DNA of 64,000 bases from an uncultured Pseudokineococcus sp. (GTDB lineage Bacteria > Actinomycetota > Actinomycetes > Actinomycetales > Quadrisphaeraceae): the NCBI RefSeq assembly GCF_947495735.1, contig NZ_CANMAA010000013.1:41802-105801 (forward strand). Reading direction: 5' to 3'. Below, in pieces: positions 57,655 through 64,000 of the stretch. A model generated the notes under the pieces. The model did no database searches. It had not been told where the DNA came from and saw only the letters and a list, made by a program, of their open reading frames with translations. Numbering within the stretch: position 1 is the stretch's first letter; the number at the start of each line of letters is the position of its first letter. The position numbers and the translations under genes are program-made.

Positions 57655-58308
57655 ATGCCCGATGACGTGCAGTCCCGCACGACCGCCAACCGGCGAGCCG
57701 TCGCTGATCTCTTCGCCGGCCTCGACGACGACCAGCTCGACGCGCCCAGCCTGTGCGCGGGCTGGCGGTGCCGCGACGTCCTGGGCCACCTCGTCATGAC
57801 GCTGGACCTCAGCTTCCCCGGCTTCCTGCGCGAGGTCCTGCGCGACCGGGGCCGCGCCGGCGAGACCTCCGACCGGCTGGCGCGCTCCTACGCCGACCAG
57901 CCCGTGGACCGGCTCGTCGAGACCCTCCGCCGACGCAGCAGCACCGCCCTCGCCCCGCCCGGGGTCGGCCTCGGCGGCCCCTTCACCGACTCCTGCATCC
58001 ACCTGCGGGACGTGGCCATCCCCCTCGCCATCACCACCACCCCACCGGTCTCCGACTGGGCGCGCGTCCTGGACTTCCTCACCACACCGCGCGCCCGGAG
58101 GGCCGGCTTCCTCCCCCGGGGTCGGCTCGACGGCCTCGCGCTGGTCGCCACCGACAGCCCTTGGACCGGTGGCAGCGGCGCCCTCGTCACCGGCACCAGC
58201 GAGGCCCTCGCCCTGTCCATCACCGGGCGTCCCGTTCTTCTGGCCCACCTCGAGGGGGACGGCGCCACGACGCTGTCCGACCGGGTGCGCGCCGCCCTCC
58301 CCCGATGA
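57655..58308 (+). CDS. Maleylpyruvate-isomerase-like, mycothiol-dependent DinB-fold protein
   Basis: A 217-residue protein. NRRAVADLFAGLDDDQLDAPSLCAGWRCRDVLGHLVMTL is the N-terminal signature of TIGR03083-type mycothiol-dependent enzymes, with the first metal His in LGHLV. FTDSCIHLRDVAIPLAI supplies the second His region (HxRD). The family may use mycothiol as cofactor or be a metal-dependent transferase; the substrate is unknown. ATG 57655 starts within a segment with no SD. Confidence 0.78.
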   Translation: MPDDVQSRTTANRRAVADLFAGLDDDQLDAPSLCAGWRCRDVLGHLVMTLDLSFPGFLREVLRDRGRAGETSDRLARSYADQPVDRLVETLRRRSSTALAPPGVGLGGPFTDSCIHLRDVAIPLAITTTPPVSDWARVLDFLTTPRARRAGFLPRGRLDGLALVATDSPWTGGSGALVTGTSEALALSITGRPVLLAHLEGDGATTLSDRVRAALPR

Positions 58309-58431
58309 GCGGGCGCTGAGCACGGAAGACGGCCGCGCTTCTCGCGCGCCGACGTCGGTCGGGACAGCCGGCCCCCCTGGCTGGTCTGGTGACCGCTTGG
58401 TGGCAACCACGAGTGGTGGCACGGTGCGCTC

Positions 58432-58530
58432 GTGAGCGCCGAGGACGACCCCGCCGGGGCCGCCGGCCCCGTCCGCCTGCTGCGCAGCCAGCAGCTGGTG
58501 CCCACGAGATCTCCTGCCGGAGCGCCGTGA
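58432..58530 (+). CDS. Possible 32-residue ORF or gene remnant
   Basis: GTG 58432 (with CACGGT six bases upstream) opens a short frame MSAEDDPAGAAGPVRLLRSQ... ending at 58530. The VRLLRSQQLVP segment recalls the N-terminus of RidA-type proteins, so it may be a truncated remnant. Alternatively it is a leaderless leader peptide for the monooxygenase gene, since its stop lies 15 bases before that ATG. Its TGA overlaps a GTG in frame with the monooxygenase. Confidence 0.25.
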   Translation: MSAEDDPAGAAGPVRLLRSQQLVPTRSPAGAP

Positions 58531-58544
58531 ACCATGATCGCGGG

Positions 58545-58841
58545 ATGGTCCTCGAGCACGCGCTGCTGTCGGTCGAGCCCGGGCGGGAAGACGCGTTCGA
58601 GGACGCCTTCCGGGAGGCCAAGACGATCATCGCGGGCATGCCCGGCTTCGGGCGCCTGACGCTGTCTCGGTGCCTGGAGCGCACCAGCACCTACCTGCTG
58701 CTGGTCGAGTGGGACCACCTCGACGACCACACCGTCGGCTTCCGCGGCTCGCCCGAGTACCAGCGCTGGCGCCGGCTGCTGCACCACTTCTACGACCCGT
58801 TCCCCGTCGTGGAGCACTACGAGCAGGTGCTCAGCGCCTGA
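58545..58841 (+). CDS. Antibiotic-biosynthesis-monooxygenase-like (ABM) protein
   Basis: A 98-residue dimeric alpha+beta-barrel-type protein. LEHALLSVEPGREDAFEDAFREAKTIIAGMPGF and TYLLLVEWDHLDDHTVGFRGSPEYQRWRRLLHHFYDPFPVVEHYE are typical of ABM-domain proteins of actinobacteria. ABM enzymes oxidise aromatic polyketides or heme, but stand-alone versions like this have unknown substrates. I prefer ATG 58545 (family-typical MVLEHALLSV start); GTG 58527 would add six residues. Confidence 0.85.
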   Translation: MVLEHALLSVEPGREDAFEDAFREAKTIIAGMPGFGRLTLSRCLERTSTYLLLVEWDHLDDHTVGFRGSPEYQRWRRLLHHFYDPFPVVEHYEQVLSA

Positions 58842-58921
58842 CCGCAGAGGATCGGCCTCGGGGGTGCCCGACGGTCCGACTCACCCACCGCGCGGCGAAC
58901 GCGACCACGATGCACGAGAAG

Positions 58922-58948
58922 GCCCGGCCCCTCCATGAGGAACCGGGC
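58922..58948. terminator. Hairpin between convergent genes
   Basis: GCCCGG (58922-58927) with CCGGGC (58943-58948), and inner CCTC (58930-58933) with GAGG (58937-58940). Serves the monooxygenase gene and the reverse-strand secreted-protein gene. Confidence 0.5.
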
Positions 58949-58981
58949 GCTGTGATCTCGAGGTCTGCGGCGGGTCAGGAG

Positions 58982-59434
58982 TCAGCGCAAGCAGAGCCGC
59001 GGGCCGCCGTCTGACGAACCCGACACGACGATCCTGAAGCTGTCACCGATGAATCGAGCGTCATGAGTGGCGTTGCAGTTGGTCGGAAGAGTCTCCGGGA
59101 ATCCGGAACCGCTTCCTGGGGTGTCGACCTTGATCTTCACCTTCTGCGCCTTGCCCGTGCAGGTGCCCGACGCTCGCCCGAACGCAGGGATGAAGTACTC
59201 GGGCGCCTGGTCAGGATCGAGGACCGGCACCTCGTCGGGAACCGCGTAGACGCCCGACTCCCCGTACCAGCGCTCGCCCTTGGGGCAGGTGAGCTGGAAC
59301 TCGACCTGGGCCGACCTGCCGTTCGCGATCACCTTGCCGCCCAGGACGCTCGCCGTCGGCGTCGCCGCCAGTGCCGCTGAAGGCGCGAGCGCCAGAGCGA
59401 TCACTGCGGCTGCTGTGGTGAAGACCTCGCGCAT
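58982..59434 (-). CDS. Secreted hypothetical protein
   Basis: A 150-residue protein: N-terminal signal peptide MREVFTTAAAVIALALAPSAALAATP with an AxA cleavage site, then a beta-rich domain with four cysteines (FQLTCPKGERWYG, GTCTGKAQ, PTNCNATHD, PRLCLR) that could form two disulphides. I do not recognise a family. Its codon use is slightly AT-richer than the neighbours, as is the flanking DNA, which could mean acquisition from elsewhere. No adjacent partner. Confidence 0.65.
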   Translation of the reverse strand: MREVFTTAAAVIALALAPSAALAATPTASVLGGKVIANGRSAQVEFQLTCPKGERWYGESGVYAVPDEVPVLDPDQAPEYFIPAFGRASGTCTGKAQKVKIKVDTPGSGSGFPETLPTNCNATHDARFIGDSFRIVVSGSSDGGPRLCLR

Positions 59435-59835
59435 CGGCCGTCCTGCTCGTCAGGCAGCGGCGACCCGCTGCTCGTCGGCGGGAAGGTACTCCACCGGGGC
59501 CAGCAGCACACGCAAGTCGTCGCGGAAGTCACTCAGCGTGCACGGGACGCAGAAGCGCCCGGCCCCTCCGAAGAGGGACCGAGCCCTCACCGCCGAGTCG
59601 ACGTACGACCGATGCTGCGGTGGAACCGCATCCGTCCAGCACCCTCGTCCGCTGGACCGCCGAGGGCCGTGCGACCACGACCGCTGCGCTCCCCCGGCCC
59701 GCGGTGCGCAGCGGGCGGTCAGCTCTCAGCGATCTCATCCCCGGTCTCTGACGAGGAACCCGCGACGGCGCGCAGGGACACCAGCGGCCGCTGGTCGCAC
59801 CGCGAGGGCCTGCCTGCCCAGCGGCACGGGTCCCG
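59435..59835. other. Gap with a hairpin and a possible 46-residue reverse ORF
   Basis: A reverse frame from GTG 59590 to TGA 59450 reads MRARSLFGGAGRFCVPCTLS and ends VEYLPADEQRVAAA; its C-terminal half looks protein-like, but no family fits. A hairpin at 59557-59584 (GCCCGGCCCCTCC...GAGGGACCGAGC) lies inside this frame and is related to the terminator at 58922-58948. No other gene is visible. Confidence 0.3.
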
Positions 59836-60498
59836 CTACCGCGAGCGCACGAACCGGTCGACGTCGGCGGTGCGGCCCGCGAGGAGGATCTCGTCGCCGT
59901 AGGTGAGCGTCGTGCTCGCGTCGGCGTAGGTGAACTCCTCGGCGCCCGCGGGCTTGACGGAGACCACGGTCACCCGGTGGCGGCGGCGCAGCCCGCTCTC
60001 CCCCAGCGGCACCCCGACGAGGTCCTGGGGCGGGCGCGCGGTCGCCAGCACCCAGTCGCGGCTGACCTGCAGGTAGTCGCTGACCTCCCCGGAGACCAGG
60101 TGGGCCACGCGCTGGCCCATCTCCTCCTCGGGCAGCACGACGTGGTGGGCGCCGACGCGGCGCAGGATGCGGGCGTGCTGGCGGTCCAGCCCCTTGGCCC
60201 AGATGCTCTCCACGCCGAGCTCGTCCAGCAGCGCCGTCGTGAGGATGCTCGCGTGCTGGTCGTTCCCGATGGCGACCACGGCCCGGTCGAAGTCCTGGGC
60301 GCCCAGCTCCTCCAGCGCCTCCCGGTCGGTGGAGTCGGCGACCACCACCTGGCCGATGTGGCCCGCGAGCCGCTGCACGACGACGGGGTCGCGGTCCACC
60401 GCGAGCACCTCGGCACCGCGCCGGACGAGCTCCAGGGCGAGGGCGGTGCCGAAGCGGCCCAGCCCGAACACGACGACGGGGGTCAGGCGGTCAGCCAA
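59836..60498 (-). CDS. ktrA: Ktr/Trk potassium-uptake regulatory subunit (TrkA/KtrA-type)
   Basis: A 220-residue cytosolic gating protein. The RCK_N domain opens VVVFGLGRFGTALALELVRRGAEVLAVDRDPVVV with the GxGxxG nucleotide loop and a terminal Asp that selects NAD. The RCK_C domain follows (VGVPLGESGLRRRHRVTVVSVK, LTYGDEILLAG). The start is TTG 60498, set by an AGGAGAG SD inside the end of the channel gene, which it overlaps by eight bases. Together they form one K+ uptake system. Confidence 0.92.
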   Translation of the reverse strand: MADRLTPVVVFGLGRFGTALALELVRRGAEVLAVDRDPVVVQRLAGHIGQVVVADSTDREALEELGAQDFDRAVVAIGNDQHASILTTALLDELGVESIWAKGLDRQHARILRRVGAHHVVLPEEEMGQRVAHLVSGEVSDYLQVSRDWVLATARPPQDLVGVPLGESGLRRRHRVTVVSVKPAGAEEFTYADASTTLTYGDEILLAGRTADVDRFVRSR

Positions 60499-61918
60499 CG
60501 ATGGTTCTCTCCTCGGGGTACTGCGTCCGGCGGGTGCGCTCGCGCAGGGCGAGCGCCGTGGCGAGGGTGAGCGGCCCCACCCTGCCCGCGAGCATGAGCG
60601 CGACCAGCACGAGCTGCGCGCTGGTCGGCAGGTCGGCCGTGATGCCCGTCGAGAGGCCCACGGTCGCGAAGGCGGAGACGGCCTCGAACAGCGCCGCGTC
60701 CAGGCTGACGTCGGACAGGTCCAGCAGCAGGGACGTGCCGACCACGGCGAGCGCCGTCCCCAGCAGCGCGACCGAGAGCGCCTGGCGCTGGGTGGCCGCC
60801 GGCACGCGGCGGCGGCCGACGACGACGCCCGGCTCGCCGCGCACCTCGGCCCACACGATGAAGGCCAGGAGGCCGAACGTCGTCACCTTGATGCCGCCGG
60901 CGGTGCCGGCGCTGCCGCCCCCGATGAACATCAGCACGTCGGTGAGGAAGAGGGTCTCCGGGAGCATCGCGCCGACGTCCACGCTGTTGAAGCCCGCGGT
61001 GCGCGCCATGACCGACGCGGTGAGGGCGCCGAGGAGCCTGTCCTCGGGCGCGAGCGCGCCGAGCGTCGCGGGGTTGCGGGCCTCGGCGACGAGGACGCCG
61101 ACCGTCCCGACGACGAGCAGCACGACCGTCATCCACACGGTGATGCGCGTGAGCACCGACCAGGTCGACGGGCGCCGCCAGGAGCGCAGCAGCTCGAAGA
61201 CGACCGGGAAGCCGAGCCCGCCGACGACGACGGCGAGGCAGACCGGCCCGATGACCCACGGGTCGCCCGCGTAGGCGACGAGGCTGTCGGCGTTGGTGGA
61301 GAAGCCGGCGTTGTTGAACGCCGAGATCGCGTGGAAGACGCCGTCGTACAGCGCCTCTCCCGCGCCCTCGTCGTAGGTGGTGGCGAACCGCGCCGTGAGC
61401 ACCGCGGCGACGACGGCCTCGCACGCCAGGCTGAAGACGACGACGCGGCGCACCACCCGGCGGACGTCGGCGCCCGTGAGCGTCTTGGTCTCCGTCTGCG
61501 CGACGAGGCGGGCGCGCAGCCCCAGCCGGTGGCGCAGCAGCAGGGCGAGGAGGGTCGCCAGCGTCATGATCCCCAACCCGCCAGCCTGGATCAGCAGCAG
61601 GACGACCGCCTGCCCGAATCCCGACCAGTACGAGCCGGTGTCCACGGTGACCAGCCCCGTCACGCAGACCGCGGAGACGGCGGTGAACAGCGCGTCCACC
61701 AGCGGGGCCCGCTCGCCCGACGCCGTCGCGAGCGGCAGCGACAGCAGCGCCGTCCCGACGGCCGACGCCGCGGTGAACCCCCCGACGACCACGAGCGCGG
61801 GGTTGCCGGCGCCGCGGACGGCGCGCCCGGGGCGCCCGCGCCGGACCCGGCGACGTGCTGGGGACGACCCCCCGGGGCGGGGCGGGGACGCCGGCGGGCT
61901 CTCGTGCACGGCGCACAC
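60491..61918 (-). CDS. ktrB: Ktr/Trk potassium channel subunit (KtrB/TrkH-type)
   Basis: A 475-residue membrane protein with four M1-P-M2 repeats. The filter glycine of each repeat is visible: SAVCVTGLVTVDTG, FNNAGFSTNADS, MARTAGFNSVDVG and FATVGLSTGITA. GGGSAGTAGGIKVTTFGLL is the conserved hinge region. It carries K+ into the cell and pairs with KtrA. The ~40-residue N-terminal extension is low-complexity, so GTG 61909 or a later start is possible. First gene of the pair. Confidence 0.93.
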   Translation of the reverse strand: MCAVHESPPASPPRPGGSSPARRRVRRGRPGRAVRGAGNPALVVVGGFTAASAVGTALLSLPLATASGERAPLVDALFTAVSAVCVTGLVTVDTGSYWSGFGQAVVLLLIQAGGLGIMTLATLLALLLRHRLGLRARLVAQTETKTLTGADVRRVVRRVVVFSLACEAVVAAVLTARFATTYDEGAGEALYDGVFHAISAFNNAGFSTNADSLVAYAGDPWVIGPVCLAVVVGGLGFPVVFELLRSWRRPSTWSVLTRITVWMTVVLLVVGTVGVLVAEARNPATLGALAPEDRLLGALTASVMARTAGFNSVDVGAMLPETLFLTDVLMFIGGGSAGTAGGIKVTTFGLLAFIVWAEVRGEPGVVVGRRRVPAATQRQALSVALLGTALAVVGTSLLLDLSDVSLDAALFEAVSAFATVGLSTGITADLPTSAQLVLVALMLAGRVGPLTLATALALRERTRRTQYPEERTIVG

Positions 61919-61999
61919 CGTGGCACTGGCCCCGGCGCCGACGCGCGCGGGTCCCCCTGCACCACCCGCCTGCGCCTCACCGGGTCCGGTCGGCGCGGC

Positions 62000-63250
62000 T
62001 CAAGGCAGGCGCGCCGCGGCCGGGAGGGCCGTCGCCAGCAGCTCGCCGGGCCGCTCCAGCACTCCCTGCAGCACGCGAGCCGCCCCTCCCAGGACGACGG
62101 CGTCGGCGCCGAGCCGCGCCGCGCGCACCTCGACCGGCAGGACGCGGGCCCGCAGCACCCGGCGCGCGAGCTCGGCGCGCAGCGGCGGGCCGATCCACGG
62201 CACCAGGGGGGCGTAGACGCCCCCGAGGACCACGGCGTCGACGTCGAGCACGTTGACCGCCGAGGACGCGGCCACGCCGAGGGCGCGCCCGGCGTCCGCG
62301 AGCGCGCGCAGGACGCGCTCCTCGCCGCGGCCGGCGGCGCGCGCGAGCACCGCGCCCGCGCCGCCCCCCTCCGCGGCGGTGCTCCCGTCCGGGTCGAGCC
62401 CCGCGGCGGCGAGGACGGCGTCCTGACCGGCGTAGACCTCCAGGCAGCCGGTCGCCCCGCACCCGCACACCGGGCCGCCCGGGTCCACGCCGACGTGCCC
62501 CAGCTCACCGCTCCACCCGTGCTCGCCCCGCAGCAGCCGCCCGCCCACGACGGCGCCGGCGCCGATGCCGACCTCCCCGGAGACGAGCAGGAAGCTCCGC
62601 GGGGCCGGCGCCCCTTCCCCCACCGACCACGCCTCCGCGAGCGCGGCCAGGGCCGCCTCGTTCTCCAGGGCGGTCGGCAGCGCCCCCGCCGTCGCGCTGG
62701 TCGCCCCGCCCCGCAGCCGGCCCAGGACGTCGACGTCGTGCCACCCCAGGTTGGGCGCGAGGCGGACGACGCCCGCGCGCGCGTCCACCAGGCCCGGCAG
62801 CCCCCACGCCGCGCCGACGACCTCCAGGCCCTGGTCCGCCGCGGCGGCGAGGACCTCCTCGGCCAGCTCGGCCGCGCCCCGCAGGACCTGCTCCGGTGGG
62901 GCGCCCCGCTGGTCCCCCGGCACGACGCGCAGGACCCGGGTGGCCCCGGAGAGGTCCCGCACCCCCGCGGCCAGGTGGCGCACGCCGACCTCGACGCCGA
63001 GCCCGGCCACCCGTCGTCCCGACAGGCGCAGGCGCTGGGCCGGGCGCCCGCGAGCCGGGCCGGGCGGGTCGGTCTCCTCGAGCAGCCGCGCGAGGAGCAT
63101 CTGGTCCACGAGGGCGGACACGGTCGTGCGGGTCAGCCCGGTCGCCGCGGCCAGCGACGCGCGCGACGGGGGCTCGGGCGCGGCGGCCACCCGCGCGAGG
63201 AGGGCGGCGCTGTTGCGCTCCCTCAGGTCCTCCTGGCGCGTGACGTCCAC
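62000..63250 (-). CDS. ROK-family transcriptional regulator
   Basis: The 416-residue protein has a winged helix at the N-terminus (RASLAAATGLTRTTVSALVDQMLLARLLEE) and a ROK sugar-kinase-like domain: GLGVEVGVRHLAAGV, ENEAALAALAEAW, VSGEVGIGAGAVVGG and GGPVCGCGATGCLEVYAG, the last with the CxCGxxGCxE zinc-binding motif. The kinase-like half senses a sugar or its phosphate. GTG 63250 has CACGGT six bases upstream. No sugar-transport genes lie in the window, so its targets are unknown. Confidence 0.92.
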   Translation of the reverse strand: MDVTRQEDLRERNSAALLARVAAAPEPPSRASLAAATGLTRTTVSALVDQMLLARLLEETDPPGPARGRPAQRLRLSGRRVAGLGVEVGVRHLAAGVRDLSGATRVLRVVPGDQRGAPPEQVLRGAAELAEEVLAAAADQGLEVVGAAWGLPGLVDARAGVVRLAPNLGWHDVDVLGRLRGGATSATAGALPTALENEAALAALAEAWSVGEGAPAPRSFLLVSGEVGIGAGAVVGGRLLRGEHGWSGELGHVGVDPGGPVCGCGATGCLEVYAGQDAVLAAAGLDPDGSTAAEGGGAGAVLARAAGRGEERVLRALADAGRALGVAASSAVNVLDVDAVVLGGVYAPLVPWIGPPLRAELARRVLRARVLPVEVRAARLGADAVVLGGAARVLQGVLERPGELLATALPAAARLP

Positions 63251-63522
63251 GCGCGCACCGTGCCACAGGGCGCTGCGGCTCGGGCTGCCCCAGCGGGTCA
63301 CCACTCGGCGGGCGGCGGCCGCGACCACCGAGGTGCGCCGTCCGTGCCCCTCGCCCCCGCGTGGCGAGCACCGTCCGCGGACTCGGGGCCGCACCGGGGG
63401 TCGGTCGGGCGCGAGAGGCGCGGACGCGCGCGATCCCCGGGCGTGGCCCACCATCGCCGCATGAGCCTGAGCCCGTGCAGTCCGGAGCCGCCCGTCGTGA
63501 TCGGCCGAGCGGCGTCGAGCAG

Positions 63523-63822
63523 GTGAGCGCCGTGGGCTCCGCCACCCGCCTGGCCGACCGCGCCATCGCCTGGTACCAGCGGCGGATCTCCCCCCGCAAG
63601 GGGTACAGCTGCGCGCACCGGGTCGCCCACGGCGGCGACTCGTGCTCGCAGGCCGTGCGCCGGTCCCTGCTCGACCGCGGGCTCCCCGGGGCGGTGCTCC
63701 CCTCCCTCGTGCGCTTCGCGGCCTGCTGGCAGGCGGTGGCGCTGCTCACCCCCCACCAGCGGGTCCAGGGGGTCTGCTGCTGCGGCCCGATCCCCATCCC
63801 CTTCGGCTTCGGGCGCCCCTGA
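63523..63822 (+). CDS. yidD: YidD-like membrane protein insertion efficiency factor
   Basis: A 99-residue protein. AIAWYQRRISPRKGYSCAHRVAHGGDSCSQAVRRSLLDRG matches the YidD core, W/YQxxISPxxxxxC...CSxxxxxAxxxxG. The usual FxPSCS element is altered to HRVAHGGDSCS, so it is a divergent member. Five further cysteines cluster near the end (FAACWQ, VCCCGP). YidD aids YidC-dependent membrane protein insertion. It is not near rnpA/yidC, the usual setting. GTG 63523 follows gagcag. Confidence 0.7.
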   Translation: MSAVGSATRLADRAIAWYQRRISPRKGYSCAHRVAHGGDSCSQAVRRSLLDRGLPGAVLPSLVRFAACWQAVALLTPHQRVQGVCCCGPIPIPFGFGRP

Positions 63823-64000
63823 GGGGTCGGACGTCAGCGCCGTGGGGCGGCCCCCGGGCGGCGCCCCCCCCCCCCCGCCCGCCCCACCACCCCCCCCCCC
63901 CCCGCCCCCCCCACCCCCCGCCCGGCCCCCCCCCCCCCAAACACCCCACCCCCAGCGCCCCCAACAACCCACCCCCACCCGCCCCCACCCCCCCCCCCCC
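63823..64000. other. Poly-C low-complexity contig end
   Basis: After about 63860 the sequence is almost only C with scattered A/G/T (runs of 13-15 C). No natural genomic element explains it; it looks like base-calling collapse at a contig end. Annotate nothing here. Confidence 0.85.

Overview
The window is about 64 kb of very high-GC DNA, with third codon positions almost always G or C. The genes point to a free-living, probably motile actinobacterium: ECF and amino-acid ABC transporters, an Mrp antiporter operon, mycothiol-type DinB-fold proteins, F420/PPOX-type proteins, a WrbA quinone reductase, LAxTG sorting and many leaderless promoters. Two chemotaxis transducers are present. The protein set resembles Kineosporiaceae (Kineococcus or Quadrisphaera-like), but I cannot prove a genus from the sequence. 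There is no phage, transposon, CRISPR array, rRNA or tRNA that I can support. The last ~150 bases are degenerate poly-C and look like a contig-end artefact. Three genes are broken at homopolymers or a microsatellite, so some frameshifts may be sequence errors.

Layout, left half: a serine-acetyltransferase-like gene and two facing STAS-domain genes (0.35-2.6 kb); a VOC protein, a divergent ArsR-type regulator/MFS pair, a CPBP protease with a 13-codon leader ORF, a methyltransferase and a GNAT (2.7-8.2 kb); two methyl-accepting proteins, one membrane-bound and one soluble with two GAF-like domains, around an alpha/beta hydrolase and a PPOX protein (8.6-13.4 kb); two GNAT genes, one interrupted by a GGTGGC microsatellite, and a PadR/membrane-protein divergent pair (13.6-16.1 kb); a polar amino-acid ABC operon (16.3-18.8 kb); a DinB-like protein, AraC regulator, DUF418 membrane protein and a PadR/membrane-protein operon (18.8-24.7 kb); TfoX-like and stand-alone LigD-type polymerase genes, and a one-chain fusion of an alpha/beta hydrolase with a CitE-like lyase (24.8-27.9 kb).

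Middle: cold-shock protein with a long leader; a 30-residue membrane peptide coupled to a cysteine-rich pentapeptide-repeat protein; glutathione-independent formaldehyde dehydrogenase; a Pat-like acetyltransferase preceded by a CRP/GlxR-like site; a TPP-riboswitch-controlled YkoEDC-type ECF thiamine/HMP transporter; a DUF1059 protein coupled to an EAL-domain protein. From 40.5 to 44.5 kb lies a compact operon of a SipW-type signal-peptide protein, its Ser/His signal peptidase, an LAxTG-anchored Gly/Ser-rich protein (frameshifted) and a large secreted protein. This is the best candidate here for an under-described system: a surface fibre or coat.

Right half: the Mrp Na+/H+ antiporter operon mnhA(B)CDEFG (44.6-51.5 kb), every junction being a 4-base stop/start overlap; SMP-30, PAC2, EamA and WrbA genes; a LacI regulator with its own CGAAAGTTTCG operator; DinB-like, monooxygenase and secreted small proteins in a slightly lower-GC patch; a KtrAB potassium uptake pair; a ROK regulator; and a YidD-like protein. 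Mrp and Ktr together suggest that ion and pH homeostasis is an emphasis of this part of the genome.
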